Assembly: GCA_040770645.1 (NCBI GenBank)
Contig: JAXGIS010000011.1
Span: 1 to 64,000, forward strand
Direction: 5' to 3'
Source of the DNA: JAAYZX01 sp040770645
Lineage (GTDB): Bacteria; Actinomycetota; Thermoleophilia; RBG-16-64-13
DNA: 64,000 bases
Shown here: piece after piece, positions 17,555 to 27,344 of the stretch
How the letters are laid out: the number at the start of each line of letters is the position of its first letter
Position numbering within the stretch: position 1 is the stretch's first letter
The notes under the pieces: generated by a model
Told to the model about the DNA's origin: nothing
Seen by the model: only the letters and a program-made list of their open reading frames with translations
Databases searched by the model: none
Made by a program: the position numbers and the translations under genes

Positions 17555-20321
17555 ATGAGATGGAGACTGACAGGCAAATGGTGGCTGGCCCTTGTCTTGA
17601 TCTTGGGCTTCATGCTGGTGCCCTCCGGGGCGGCCTTGGCGGCCACCACCAACTATGGCGACGTCAACTTGTCGTCCAATGGAACCATTGACTCCGGGCA
17701 TTTCGCAGACGTATGGGACCTGACCAAGGGTGATATGACCATATCGTTCACCTACGACGGCAACGGCTTGTGGATGCAGCGGGTGCCATGCGTCGGGCCG
17801 AACTAGGTATACGAGCGGTCGGGTACCCTGACTTCAACCCCACTTGGATGGGCGAGGAGCCGGCGTGTGGCTGGCAACCGACTACGACTGACGCCCGGCA
17901 CCTTCGCCCCCGATCCCGCGGGAAGCCCCCTCCCTGGACATGGATGACAAGTTGATCCTCCAGAAAGCGGGCGGCATGGGAGAGGGGCATACGACCTGCC
18001 CTCCGCGCCTCCGACTTCGGGCAACAACCATCGCTTCTGGTGGGATCGGGACGGAGTGGATCCCTACCAGAACCCCGAGACCGCTAATACAGGTGGTCTG
18101 TACAGCATCGGCATAACGCTCCACGCCACCAGCGCCACGACCGGCACAACGTATATGACGATCAACGGGCTGGATCAGGGCTTCGAGACCGACGGCGACT
18201 GGGGAACCATCGAGTTGACGCCGGCCGGAATGACCTTCACGGGCGACATGACCAAGATGCAGGTCTTCTACGGCTTGTACGGCGATGGGGCCACGCACAG
18301 TGTGGCCTTCAAGAACATCACCGTCACAGGGGTCCTGGCGCCCGTGCGGGTCTATGTCTCCCTCGTTGATAGCGAGAACAACCAGCTGACGCCGGGTACC
18401 AGCTACTATCAGATTGGAAGTGGTTCCACCGCCTACTTCGGTCAGGGAACCGAGGGCGGGTGTCTTTATCACGATTTCCCGGCGGGTACGACCGATGTGT
18501 CGGTGTGGACCACCTACAACAACACCACGAGCGGGAAGCTGACTCAGGACATCTCGAAGGATCCGTACTTCAACTTTCAGACCAACAAGGTCACCCTGAA
18601 GCTGACCAAATGCGACGGCACGCCGCTGAGCGGCGGCGCGGCGCGTTTCAAGAACGGTCCCACGTACTTCTTCCCTGCCCCCAACTCGACTGCAGCTGAT
18701 GGGACGACCTCGGCGGAGATGTTCCCGGGGACCTACGACTTCGAGATGAGTTATAAGGGCACCGCTCAGTGGAAGTACGGCGAGGTGATCTCGAACTCCG
18801 TCTCCGTACTCACTTGGAAGACCACCAATGTGACTCTGGATTGGCCGGGGCAGATATCGTACGGGGGCCGGTGGGCGACTCCGCGTGGTTCGCCAAGCCC
18901 TCTATGGAGATGATGCCTGGGACCATCAGATTCCATTTCCGGCCCTTCGGGAGCGATCCAGGCTATACCACTGACCTGACTTTCAGCGGTTGTGCATATG
19001 TCGGCGGAGTCCTAACCTTGGTCGATGAAGCGGGCAATCCCCTCGCCAACTACCCGGCGGACTATCCGGCCGAGACCCGTAATCTGAAGTACAAGTACCG
19101 CTATGGGGGCAGCTGGGCGTCCGAGGTGTCGTTCAAAACTGACGCCGGCGGCCATTGGCCCTATGCCATCGATCCGGCTCATGCGGCCAAGTGGGACAAG
19201 AAGATCACCGTGACCCTCAACCAGACCACCAAAGAGCAGGACGTCACGCTCAATCCCGTCTTCCAGGCGGCCAAGGTCAACGTCAACCTGAAGAAATGTG
19301 GTGGAGAGCTGATCACGGCGGCACCGGGCGGCTCGGCGGATCAGGGTGGAGGCTTCTGGTATCACCACGGCAAGACCGGACCCTCCGGAACGGTGAGCTT
19401 CTACACCTTCCCCGGCAACATCAAAGTGCGCATGAGCTACAACCACCACTCCCAGACCCTCCTCCCGACCATTGTTGCCGGTACGAATGAAGTCGACTTC
19501 CTGACCACCCCTGTAACGCTTGCGTACCCCGGCAACATCAGGTCCAACATGGGGGGCAGTTGGTGGTTCTTTGAGAAACCCACCATGTATCTGCTGCCTG
19601 GCACTTACAACTTCTGGTTCCAGAGCGGTAACAGCTGGGTTGGGCCGACGGCGATCACCGTGGGCGGGTGCGAGCCGATCGAGAAGGGCTATATCCTACT
19701 CAGGGTGATTGACGAGACCGGCAAGGGCGTGGCCGGCGGTGTCGCGACGCCCGCGTACGGGGGCGGCTGGGGCAGCCAGCTCCCCGGTGTTACAGATGCC
19801 AACGGAAACCTCTTCACCGAGATCACGCCTGGGTACACCAAGATCAAGATGGCGGTGAATCAGGGCGGTCAGGAGCAGACCCTGGCCCAACTGATCGCCT
19901 CCAACTACACCTGGAAGACCGAGGTCCTGCGCATCTGGTTGAAGGACCACGCGGGATCGCCCATCACCGATGGCAAGGCCGTTCTCAGACAGGGTGGAAG
20001 CTACTGGTATACCTGGGGCAATCTGAGTAGCTCTGGCTACAAGGATGTGCAGTTGTTCCCGGGGTCGTATAGGTTCGAGATGACCTACAACTACACCTCG
20101 CAAATCGCGAACTCGGTTCCCGTCTCCTCGGGGCCGGGCATCCAGAGCTTCGACTTCCAGACCGGGCAGGTGATCGGCCCCTGCATCACGGAGTACGCAG
20201 CGGGCAGTTGGCGGCCTTCACGAACGGCATGGAATTGATGCCGGGTACCTATACGTTCAAGAGCCCGTCACAGTCCGGAACAGTGACGGCGGGAGGCGTC
20301 ACCTATCTGACTTGTCCGTAG
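17555..20321 (+). CDS. Secreted repeat-containing surface protein 1, c-di-GMP controlled, frameshifted
   Basis: About 920 residues. A basic start (MRWRLTGKWW) and hydrophobic run (LALVLILGFMLVPSG) ending in ALA form a signal peptide. The N-terminal part (GHFADVWDLTKGDMTISFTYDG) is followed by a run of beta-rich modules. Each module has a strand such as GGVLTLVDEAGNPLANYPA or LRVIDETGKGVAGGV, then a core with PGTYDFEMSYKG-like turns: F(T/L)PG-xxK/RF-M-Y. These resemble SpaA/carboxypeptidase-regulatory-like (Ig-type) modules; no LPXTG or other anchor is seen. At least four frame changes (about 17,780; 17,950-18,050; 18,870; 20,205) break it. Start ATG with GGGAGGAA 7-14 bases upstream. Adhesin or matrix protein is the best guess, based on its riboswitch and repeats. 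Confidence 0.7.
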
Positions 20322-20418
20322 CGGTCATACGTCTGTGATGTCTCCAAGCACGCCGTACAGTTGCGCTGCCGCAGTTCACGTGATGGGACATCGATAGAGA
20401 GCGGCTGAGGCGAATCAG

Positions 20419-20449
20419 GAGGCCCCCTTCTGGGGAAGAAGGGGGCCTC
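20419..20449 (+). terminator. Hairpin after surface protein 1
   Basis: A 13-bp stem GAGGCCCCCTTCT (20419-20431) and AGAAGGGGGCCTC (20437-20449), with a GGGGA loop, stands about 100 bases after the stop. The T-run is missing, but its position ahead of a separate promoter supports termination. Confidence 0.6.
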
Positions 20450-20480
20450 GCTGTGCCCAAAAGGCGCAATATCGATAGAT

Positions 20481-20509
20481 TTGCCCTCTTGTTGTTCTCG
20501 TTGTAGAAT
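20481..20509 (+). promoter_or_regulatory. Promoter of riboswitch 2
   Basis: TTGCCC (20481-20486), a 17-base spacer, and TAGAAT (20504-20509). Transcription should begin near 20,516, about 35 bases ahead of the aptamer core. This gives the second surface-protein gene its own transcription unit. Confidence 0.65.
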
Positions 20510-20547
20510 GAACCGGCAGGCAGAAGCGTGCTTCGCGGGGAGCAACG

Positions 20548-20649
20548 AGCCTCTCCCGTCAAGGGCAAACCCGCCGAGAGGCGGGGACGCAAAGCCATCG
20601 GCCTTCGGTCTTCCCAAGGCGGCCGGGCTACCGGGAACGGTGGTTCGGC
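20548..20649 (+). promoter_or_regulatory. Cyclic-di-GMP-I (GEMM-I) riboswitch 2
   Basis: A near-copy of riboswitch 1. It has GGGCAAACC, a stem closed by a GAGA tetraloop (GNRA, where copy 1 has GAAA), GGGACGCAAAGCC, ATCGGCCTTCGGT, and CGGCCGGGCTACCGGGAA. Some changes lie in paired positions or loops, as expected of a functional duplicate. CCGT before the core can pair with ACGG at 20,637-20,640 as a closing helix. The terminator below shares its 3' strand, so ligand binding is predicted to allow read-through. Confidence 0.88.
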
Positions 20650-20658
20650 TTTTCTGTT
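20622..20658 (+). terminator. Rho-independent terminator, riboswitch 2 expression platform
   Basis: GCCGGGCTACC (20622-20632), loop GGGAAC, and GGTGGTTCGGC (20639-20649) form an 11-bp stem followed by TTTTCTGTT. It has the same layout as the terminator of riboswitch 1, with substitutions that keep pairing through G-U pairs. Confidence 0.83.
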
Positions 20659-20736
20659 CCCAGGAGACATGCTGCAGCCTCGGGCACACGGCTGCAAGCT
20701 TGGGAGGAACCTGGTACCTGGCCGAAGGAGGGGGCA

Positions 20737-23217
20737 GTGACATCAAGATTTCTCGTCAAATGGTGGTTGGGCGCTCTACTGCTTGTGGCGTTCACTTTGG
20801 TGTTCGCTCTCCCCGCGAGCGCTGACGATCTCGGTCTAACCACCGTTACTATCACGTTGGTCGACGAAGCAGGCGATCCGCTGGCCAACTACCCGGCGGA
20901 CTATCCGACCGAGACCCGCAATCTGAAGTACAAATACCGTGATGGCGGTGCTTGGGCGGTTGAAACCTTCCAGACCGACGTTAACGGTCAGGTCTCGATC
21001 ACGATAGACCGCAGCCTCTATCCCAACTGGGACCACAAGATCACCGTGACCCTCAACCAGACCGGCCTGGAGCAGGACGTCACGCTCAATCCGTCTTCCA
21101 GGCGGCCAAGGTGAACGTGAGCCTGGAAGAGCTGCAGCGGTCCCCTCACGCAGACGCCGGGGGGAGTGGTGGCTCAGGGCGGCGGCTACTGGTACGACCA
21201 CGGCACTACCGGTCCTTCGGGTACCCGCAGCTTCTACGTCTTCCCCGGCTCCGTCAAGGTGCGCATGACCTATAACCACCACGCCCAGACGCTGGATTCC
21301 GTGGCCGTGGCCGCCGGCACCAACCAAATCGACTTCCTGGCCACCAAAGTCACCCTGCACGCCGGCAACATCAGGTCCAACAAGGGGTAGCTGGTGGCTA
21401 TTCGAAAGCCCACCATGTATCTGCTGCCCGACACCTACAACTTCTACTTCGAGAACGCCGGTGTTTGGGATGGGCCGGTGGCCATCGACGTCAAGGGCTG
21501 CGAGCTGACCGGGGGCATCCTCACCCTGGTGGACGAGGCGGGCAAGCCCCTCGCCAACTACCCGGCCGACTACCCCACCGAGCAGCGCAACCTGAAGTAC
21601 AAGTACCGCTACGGGGGCAGTTGGGCTCCGGAGGTGTCGTTTAAGACCGACGCCAACGGCCGCTGGTTCTACACCATCGCTCCCGAGCATCTGGCCAGCT
21701 GGGACAAGAAGATCACCGTGACCCTCAACCAGACCGCCAAGGAACAGGACGTCACGCTCAATCCCGTCTTCCAGGCGGCCAAGGTGAACGTGAGCCTGAA
21801 GAGCTGCAGCGGTCCCCTCACGCAGACGCCGGGGGGAGTGGTGGCTCAGGGCGGCGGCTACTGGTACGAGCACGGCACCACCGGTCCTTCGGGTACCTGC
21901 AGCTTCTACGCCTTCCCCGGCTCCGTCAAGGTACGCATGACCTATAACCACCACGCCCAGACGCTGGATTCCGTGGCCGTGGCGGCCGGCACCAACCAAA
22001 TCGACTTCCTGGCCACCAAAGTCACCCTGCTGCACGCCGGCGGCATCAAGTCCAACATGGGGGGCAGCTGGTGGTTCTTCGACAAGCCCACCATGTACCT
22101 GCTGCCCGGCGCCTACAACTTCTACTTCGAGAACGCCACGGGTGGTTGGGATGGGCCGGTGGCCATCGACGTTAAGGGCTGCGAGCTGGTCTATCCTCTC
22201 GCTCCTGTGAATGAACCTCCGGTGGCCGCTGCAGGTGGCCCCTACGCCGTGGATGAGGGAACCTCCGTGCAGCTCGATGCTTCCGCCTCATTCGATGCGG
22301 ACGGCACCATTGTGGCTTATGAGTGGGATCTGGATGGAGACGGTGTATTCGACGACGCCACCGGCGTGACCACACAGGTTACTTACCCCGACAACGGAAC
22401 ATACGTGGTCACTGTGAGAGTGACCGACGACGCCGGGGCTACCGCCACTGCCACTGCCACCGTGACCGTGAGGAACGTAGCGCCGACTCTGGGCACCATC
22501 AGTGGGCCGTCTGAATGTGTACGCGTCAATACAGGCATCAGTCTGAATGCGTCGTTCAGCGATCCCGGCGTACTGGACACACACGCGGCCATATGGGAGT
22601 GGGGTGACGGCACTACTTCGGCGGGCCTAGTCACGGAGACCGACGGTTCTGGGCTCGGTCTCGGGCTCTCACGCCTACGCAAAAGCGGGTATCTACACCG
22701 TTAAGCTCACGGTGACAGACAAGGACGGCGACAGTGCAGTCGCTTCCTGGGAGTACGTGATCGTCTATGACCCCAAGGGTGGCTGTCTCGTGAGTCTGGG
22801 CCGGTTTACCTCCCCTCCGGGGTCTATCCCAGGTTCTGCATTGAGTGGCCCGGTCCCCTTCACTTTCAACTGTGGGTACTCGAGCAAGTCCGGCAAGCCC
22901 ACCGGTCTGGCAGCGTTCTCCTTCCCTGGGCGGAACCTGGGGTGGGCGGTTCGCAGTTTTGACTGGATGGTGGTGAGTGGCTCGGTTGCCTATTGCCAGG
23001 GAACGTGCCAGATCAACGGCAAGGCCGGCTACAGCTTCTTGGTTGCCGCCCAAGACGGTCGACTCAATACCCAAGACCGGCAGAACCGTATTCGGGTTCG
23101 GATTTGGGACACGGCCACCGGTGCGGTGATCTTCGACACTCAGCCAGGCGCTTCTCTGGATGCCCCGCCGGCGTTGCCGTTGAACTGCGGCATTGGCCTC
23201 ATTTGCATCTGTAAATA
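20737..23217 (+). CDS. Secreted repeat protein 2 with PKD domains, c-di-GMP controlled, frameshifted
   Basis: About 825 residues. Signal peptide: basic start, LGALLLVAFTLVFALPASA. Two near-identical long modules follow, each starting LTLVDEAGKPLANYPADYP and containing QGGGYWYEHGTTGPSG and SVKVRMTYNHHAQTL; both are paralogous to a module in surface protein 1. Then come two PKD domains (GGPYAVDEGTSVQLDASAS; WEWGDGTTSAG to KLTVTDKDGDSAVASWEY). The C-terminus is the domain often found after PKD repeats (FDWMVVSGSVAYCQGTCQIN; RNRIRVRIWDTATGAVIFD). It ends without a sorting signal. GTG start with GGAGGGG upstream. Frame changes at about 21,093, 21,127, 21,385 and 22,650; the first two are shown to be indels by the other copy of the repeat. 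Probably an extracellular adhesin or matrix protein. Confidence 0.75.
20845..22130 (+). repeat. Tandem duplication of a ~660-bp module within surface protein 2
   Basis: The stretch from about 20,845 to 21,490 is repeated at about 21,510-22,130, and a more diverged copy lies in surface protein 1 at about 19,003-19,650. The central parts of the two copies in protein 2 (21,100-21,340 and 21,775-22,020) are almost identical in DNA. Comparison shows copy-specific indels: AATCCGTCTTCC against AATCCCGTCTTCC, and CCTGGAAGAG against CCTGAAGAG. Confidence 0.8.
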
Positions 23218-23263
23218 ACATATCCGCGCGGTAGTCTCACGCGACGATCGGATAAGACCAATC

Positions 23264-23301
23264 GAGGCCCTCGCCCTCATACTGAGGAGGGCGGGGGCCT
23301 C
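23264..23301 (+). terminator. Hairpin after surface protein 2
   Basis: GAGGCCCTCGCCCTC (23264-23278) and GAGGGCGGGGGCCTC (23287-23301) form a 15-bp stem with one T-G pair and a short loop, about 45 bases after the stop. No T-run follows. Confidence 0.6.
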
Positions 23302-23544
23302 GGATGTCTCCCGAATGATCACGCGCTCCTCGACCCATGGAGCTACAGGCACAAAGCGCTGGGTCCGTGATTTCTGCCCGATGGCCGCGCCTCTCACGCG
23401 CCTGCATGCCTGAAGGCCGGTCCGTGCGCCGTACTCCCGCCGTGCTCTCCTGTATCCCGAGCGTGGCCCATTGGCATCATGGGGGCGGCGCCGGGTTCTC
23501 CTTCTCGGCGGTTCCGTCCGGGCAAACTGGTAGAATTGATCACT
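23302..23544 (+). promoter_or_regulatory. uvrA upstream region with -10 box next to the start
   Basis: About 240 bp. TAGAAT (23531-23536) lies eight bases before the GTG at 23545, so transcription would begin at about the start codon and the message would be leaderless. No LexA-type operator is recognised, and the rest of the stretch shows nothing else I can support. Confidence 0.4.
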
Positions 23545-26481
23545 GTGGGAAGCAACGAAATTGTCATCAGTGGAGCCAGGGAGCACAACCTCAAGGATAT
23601 CTCCCTCCGGTTGCCGCGAGACCAATTCATAGTCATTACCGGACTCTCCGGCTCCGGCAAGTCCAGCCTTGCCTTCGATACCATCTACGCTGAAGGGCAG
23701 AGGCGGTATGTCGAGAGTCTATCCGCCTACGCTCGGCAATTCCTGGGGCAGATGAACAAGCCCGACGTTGACTCCATTGAGGGTCTGTCTCCCGCCATCT
23801 CCATCGATCAGAAGACCACGTCGCGAAATCCGCGCTCTACGGTGGGCACTGTCACGGAGATCCACGACTATCTGCGGCTGCTGTATGCGCGCATCGGCCA
23901 TCCGCACTGCTGGATCTGTGGTCGGCCCATCGAGGGACAGAGCAAGGAGCAGATCATTGACCAGATTCTCGGTCTGGATTCGGGGACCAGGTTTGTGATC
24001 CGGGCGCCGCTGGTGCGTGGGCAGAAGGGGTGGCACAGAGATGTCATCGATCATGCGCGTGCGGAAGGTTTCAGCCGCATCGAAATTGACGGACGCCAGT
24101 ACCCCATGGACGAAGAACTTCCGGAACTGGACAAAAACGTGCGGCACGACGTGAGCATTGTCGTGGACCGGTTGGTGATGCGTGACGGAATCCGGCGCCG
24201 CTTGGCCGATTCGGTGGAGACGGCGCTGGCCGAGGGCAAGGGTCTATTGGAAGTGGACATCTACCCGGATCGCGCTACAAGGGACCGTGCCACGGCGGAA
24301 GGAGAGGGGATCTCGGGAGTGTCGGGGCAGGCGGCGCGAACCACGCTGCTCTTCTCCGAGAATCTGGCCTGTCCCGAGCACGGCGTCTCATTGCCGGAGA
24401 TGGCGCCCCGCATCTTCTCTTTCAACTCACCGCACGGGGCCTGTGAGACCTGTAGCGGCCTCGGCTTCAAGCGGGAGATCGACCCGGCTTTGGTGGTGGG
24501 GGATCCGCGGCTCACCATTCGGGAGGGCGTGCTGTTGCCTTGGAGCAACAGTCACTCCCAATACTACGATCAGATAATCCAGGCGGTGGCGGAGCGTTAT
24601 GAAATTGACCTGGATACTCCGTGGGGGGAGTTGCCGCAGGTGGTGAAGGACACCTTCCTCTGGGGTACCCGGGGAGAGCGCCTCTACGTCTCCTACACCA
24701 ACCGCCGCGGTGAAAAACGTAGCTACACAACGCGTTTCGAGGGGATCGTGCCCAACTTGGAGCGGCGCTACCGGGAGACGGACTCCGATTATATCCGCGA
24801 TAAGCTCGAGGAGTACATGGCCGACCGTCCCTGCTCGGCCTGTGGCGGCGCCCGTCTCAAACCGCAGAGCCTTGCCGTACGCGTGGGCAATCTCAACCTT
24901 CACGAGTTGAGCAGTCTGCCGGTGGCCGAGTTGATTCGTTTCCTGCGGGCTCTCGATCTGACGGAGCGCGAGCGACTCATCGGCGCCCGTGTGCTCAAGG
25001 AGATCGTGGAGCGCCTTTCTTTCCTCGACTCGGTGGGTGTGGGCTACCTGACCCTGGTGCGCAGCGCCGGGACACTATCTGGAGGTGAAGCCCAACGCAT
25101 CCGGTTGGCCACACAGATTGGTTCCAGTCTGGTGGGGGTTCTGTACATCCTGGACGAACCGTCCATAGGCCTTCATCAACGCGACAACCGGCGCCTGATC
25201 GACACATTGTGGCGGTTGCGGGACCTGGGCAACACCGTGATTGTGGTGGAGCACGATGAGGAGACCATGCGCGCGGCGGACTTCATAGTGGACATGGGGC
25301 CCGGCGCAGGCGAGCACGGGGGGGAAGTGGTGGTGAGCGGACCGCTCCAGGCCGTCCTGGACGAGCCACGCTCAATCACAGGTGATTACCTGTCCGGCCG
25401 GCAGATCATCCCCGTTCCCGAGACTCGGCGGCGCGGCAAAGGCACCTTCACCGTGTTTGGGGCCAAGCAACACAATCTGAAAGACATCGATGTCACCATC
25501 CCCACGGGTAAGTTGGTGTGTGTGACCGGCGTCTCCGGCTCCGGCAAGTCCACCCTTGTCAACGAGATCGTCTATAAATCCCTCTCCAACCTCGTCAATC
25601 GTCACGCCGTGCGACCGGGAGAGCACGAGCGCATCGAGGGCATTGAGCAGCTCGACAAGGTCATTGCCATAGATCAATCCCCCATTGGGCGCACCCCGCG
25701 GTCCAACCCCGCTACCTACACGGGCGTGTTCGACCACATCCGCCAGCTCTTTGCGCAGACCATGGAGGCCAAGGTCCGGGGCTACCTGCCGGGACGCTTC
25801 AGCTTCAATGTCAAAGGCGGTCGTTGTGAGGCGTGCAAAGGCGACGGCACGCTCAAGATCGAAATGCATTTCCTACCCGACGTTTACGTGCCGTGTGAAG
25901 TCTGCGCGGGCAAACGTTACAACCGCGAGACCCTGGAGGTGCGTTTCAAAGGCAAGAACATCGCCGAGGTCTTGGACATGAGCGTGGAGGAGGCGTTGGA
26001 GTACTTCTCCAATCAACCCAAGATCGCCCGCCGCCTCCAGACGCTCTACGACGTGGGGCTGGACTACATCAGGCTGGGCCAGCCGTCCACCACACTCTCC
26101 GGGGGTGAGGCGCAACGCGTCAAGCTGGCCACCGAGCTCTCCAAAATAGCCACCGGAAACACGCTCTACATCCTGGATGAGCCCACCACCGGCCTTCACT
26201 TCGCCGACACGGCCAAGCTGCTGGAAGTACTCCAGCGCCTCGTGGACTCCGGCAACACGGTGTTGGTGATCGAACACAACCTGGATGTGATCAAGTGCGC
26301 GGATTGGGTGATCGATCTAGGTCCTGAGGGTGGCAATGCCGGGGGTCTGGTGGTGGCCGAGGGCACGCCGGAGGAGGTGGCTTTGGTGCAGGGCAGCTAT
26401 ACAGGCCGGTTCTTGCGCCGGGTGCTGTCGGAGCCGGTCTCCGCTTCGCCCGCTTCTGGCGCAGAGACGCAGGCGGCGTGA
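23545..26481 (+). CDS. uvrA: Excinuclease ABC subunit A
   Basis: Damage-recognition ATPase of nucleotide-excision repair; loads UvrB on lesions. 978 residues from the GTG, normal for the family, and intact. First ATPase: Walker A GLSGSGKS at residues 33-40, signature TLSGGEAQRIRLATQIGSS, ILDEPSIGLHQRDN. Second: GVSGSGKSTLVNE, TTLSGGEAQRVKLATELSK, ILDEPTTGLHFADT. Zinc modules: CWICGRP, CETCSG ending in CSACGG, and CEACKGDGTLKIEMHFLPD with CEVCAGKRYN. The GTG start (23545) is preferred because similarity begins there and a -10 box sits next to it; an upstream in-frame extension from 23479 has no support. The HAD gene overlaps its stop (GTGA). uvrC lies 4 kb downstream. Confidence 0.96.
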   Translation: MGSNEIVISGAREHNLKDISLRLPRDQFIVITGLSGSGKSSLAFDTIYAEGQRRYVESLSAYARQFLGQMNKPDVDSIEGLSPAISIDQKTTSRNPRSTVGTVTEIHDYLRLLYARIGHPHCWICGRPIEGQSKEQIIDQILGLDSGTRFVIRAPLVRGQKGWHRDVIDHARAEGFSRIEIDGRQYPMDEELPELDKNVRHDVSIVVDRLVMRDGIRRRLADSVETALAEGKGLLEVDIYPDRATRDRATAEGEGISGVSGQAARTTLLFSENLACPEHGVSLPEMAPRIFSFNSPHGACETCSGLGFKREIDPALVVGDPRLTIREGVLLPWSNSHSQYYDQIIQAVAERYEIDLDTPWGELPQVVKDTFLWGTRGERLYVSYTNRRGEKRSYTTRFEGIVPNLERRYRETDSDYIRDKLEEYMADRPCSACGGARLKPQSLAVRVGNLNLHELSSLPVAELIRFLRALDLTERERLIGARVLKEIVERLSFLDSVGVGYLTLVRSAGTLSGGEAQRIRLATQIGSSLVGVLYILDEPSIGLHQRDNRRLIDTLWRLRDLGNTVIVVEHDEETMRAADFIVDMGPGAGEHGGEVVVSGPLQAVLDEPRSITGDYLSGRQIIPVPETRRRGKGTFTVFGAKQHNLKDIDVTIPTGKLVCVTGVSGSGKSTLVNEIVYKSLSNLVNRHAVRPGEHERIEGIEQLDKVIAIDQSPIGRTPRSNPATYTGVFDHIRQLFAQTMEAKVRGYLPGRFSFNVKGGRCEACKGDGTLKIEMHFLPDVYVPCEVCAGKRYNRETLEVRFKGKNIAEVLDMSVEEALEYFSNQPKIARRLQTLYDVGLDYIRLGQPSTTLSGGEAQRVKLATELSKIATGNTLYILDEPTTGLHFADTAKLLEVLQRLVDSGNTVLVIEHNLDVIKCADWVIDLGPEGGNAGGLVVAEGTPEEVALVQGSYTGRFLRRVLSEPVSASPASGAETQAA

Positions 26482-27344
26482 TCGCCACGCATCCCAAGGC
26501 CCTCCTGATTGACCTGGAGGGCACGGTACGCTTCGGGGGACCGGCCATACCGGGGGCGGCCCAGGCACTCAATCGCCTGCGCGCGGCCGGCTACACGCTA
26601 CGTTTTGTAACCAATATCGACTCCATGACTCCTGAGAGCATTTGTCGGGGGCTCACGGAGATCGGGGCGCAGGGAACGCCCGCCGAGATCTTCACACCGC
26701 TCGTGGCGTTGCGGCGTTTCGTAGCCGAACACCGCGGCTGCACCTGGTACTTCCTCCTCTCGGCGGAGTTGTTGCCCGAGTTCGAGGGCTTGATGCGGTC
26801 CACGAATCCCACGGTGCCTGCAGGTAGTGACACGGCGGCCCATGCCGCCGCCGGCTCCGCGGTAGGTGCGGCGGTGGGCGAATCCTCAACTTCCCGCCCT
26901 CCGGACTATGTGGTGATTGGTGACTTCAGAGATCGTATGACCTACGGGCTCCTGAACCAGGCCTACCGTCACTTGGTGGCCGGATCGCGATTGGTGGCCT
27001 TGCAGCGCCAGCAGTACTTCATGGGTCCGGACGGCCGGTATCTTGACAACGGAGCCTTCGTGCAGATGTTGGAGTGGGCCTCCGGAGTGGAGGCATTGGT
27101 GCTGGGCAAGCCCTCCGGCGAGTTCTACCGCTTGGCATTGGCTGAACTGGGGCTGGGCCCCTCCGAGGTGTTGGTGGTGGGCGATGATGTGGCCATGGAT
27201 GTAGCGGGGGCCCGCGCCGTGGGTGCGCCTTCGGCTTTGGTGCGCACCGGCAAATTCAGCCACGAGGCACTCGAAGCGTCGCCTGTGCGGCCGGACTTGG
27301 TGCTGGAGTCGCTGGCCTTCTTGCCGGAGGTATTGGGGCTGTGA
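26478..27344 (+). CDS. HAD-superfamily hydrolase (subclass IIA, NagD-like)
   Basis: A 288-residue phosphatase of the haloacid dehalogenase fold, cap type IIA. Motif I is LIDLEGTV, with Glu at the place where most relatives have the second Asp (DxDGT), a change worth noting because that residue is the general acid/base. Motif II is RFVTNID; the C-terminal KPSGEFYRLALAELG and VVGDDVAMDVAGARAVGAPS give the motif III Lys and motif IV acidic residues. A low-complexity Ala/Ser insertion lies in the cap at about residues 110-140. The GTG start overlaps the uvrA stop by four bases, so they are coupled. The substrate is unknown. Confidence 0.8.
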   Translation: MIATHPKALLIDLEGTVRFGGPAIPGAAQALNRLRAAGYTLRFVTNIDSMTPESICRGLTEIGAQGTPAEIFTPLVALRRFVAEHRGCTWYFLLSAELLPEFEGLMRSTNPTVPAGSDTAAHAAAGSAVGAAVGESSTSRPPDYVVIGDFRDRMTYGLLNQAYRHLVAGSRLVALQRQQYFMGPDGRYLDNGAFVQMLEWASGVEALVLGKPSGEFYRLALAELGLGPSEVLVVGDDVAMDVAGARAVGAPSALVRTGKFSHEALEASPVRPDLVLESLAFLPEVLGL

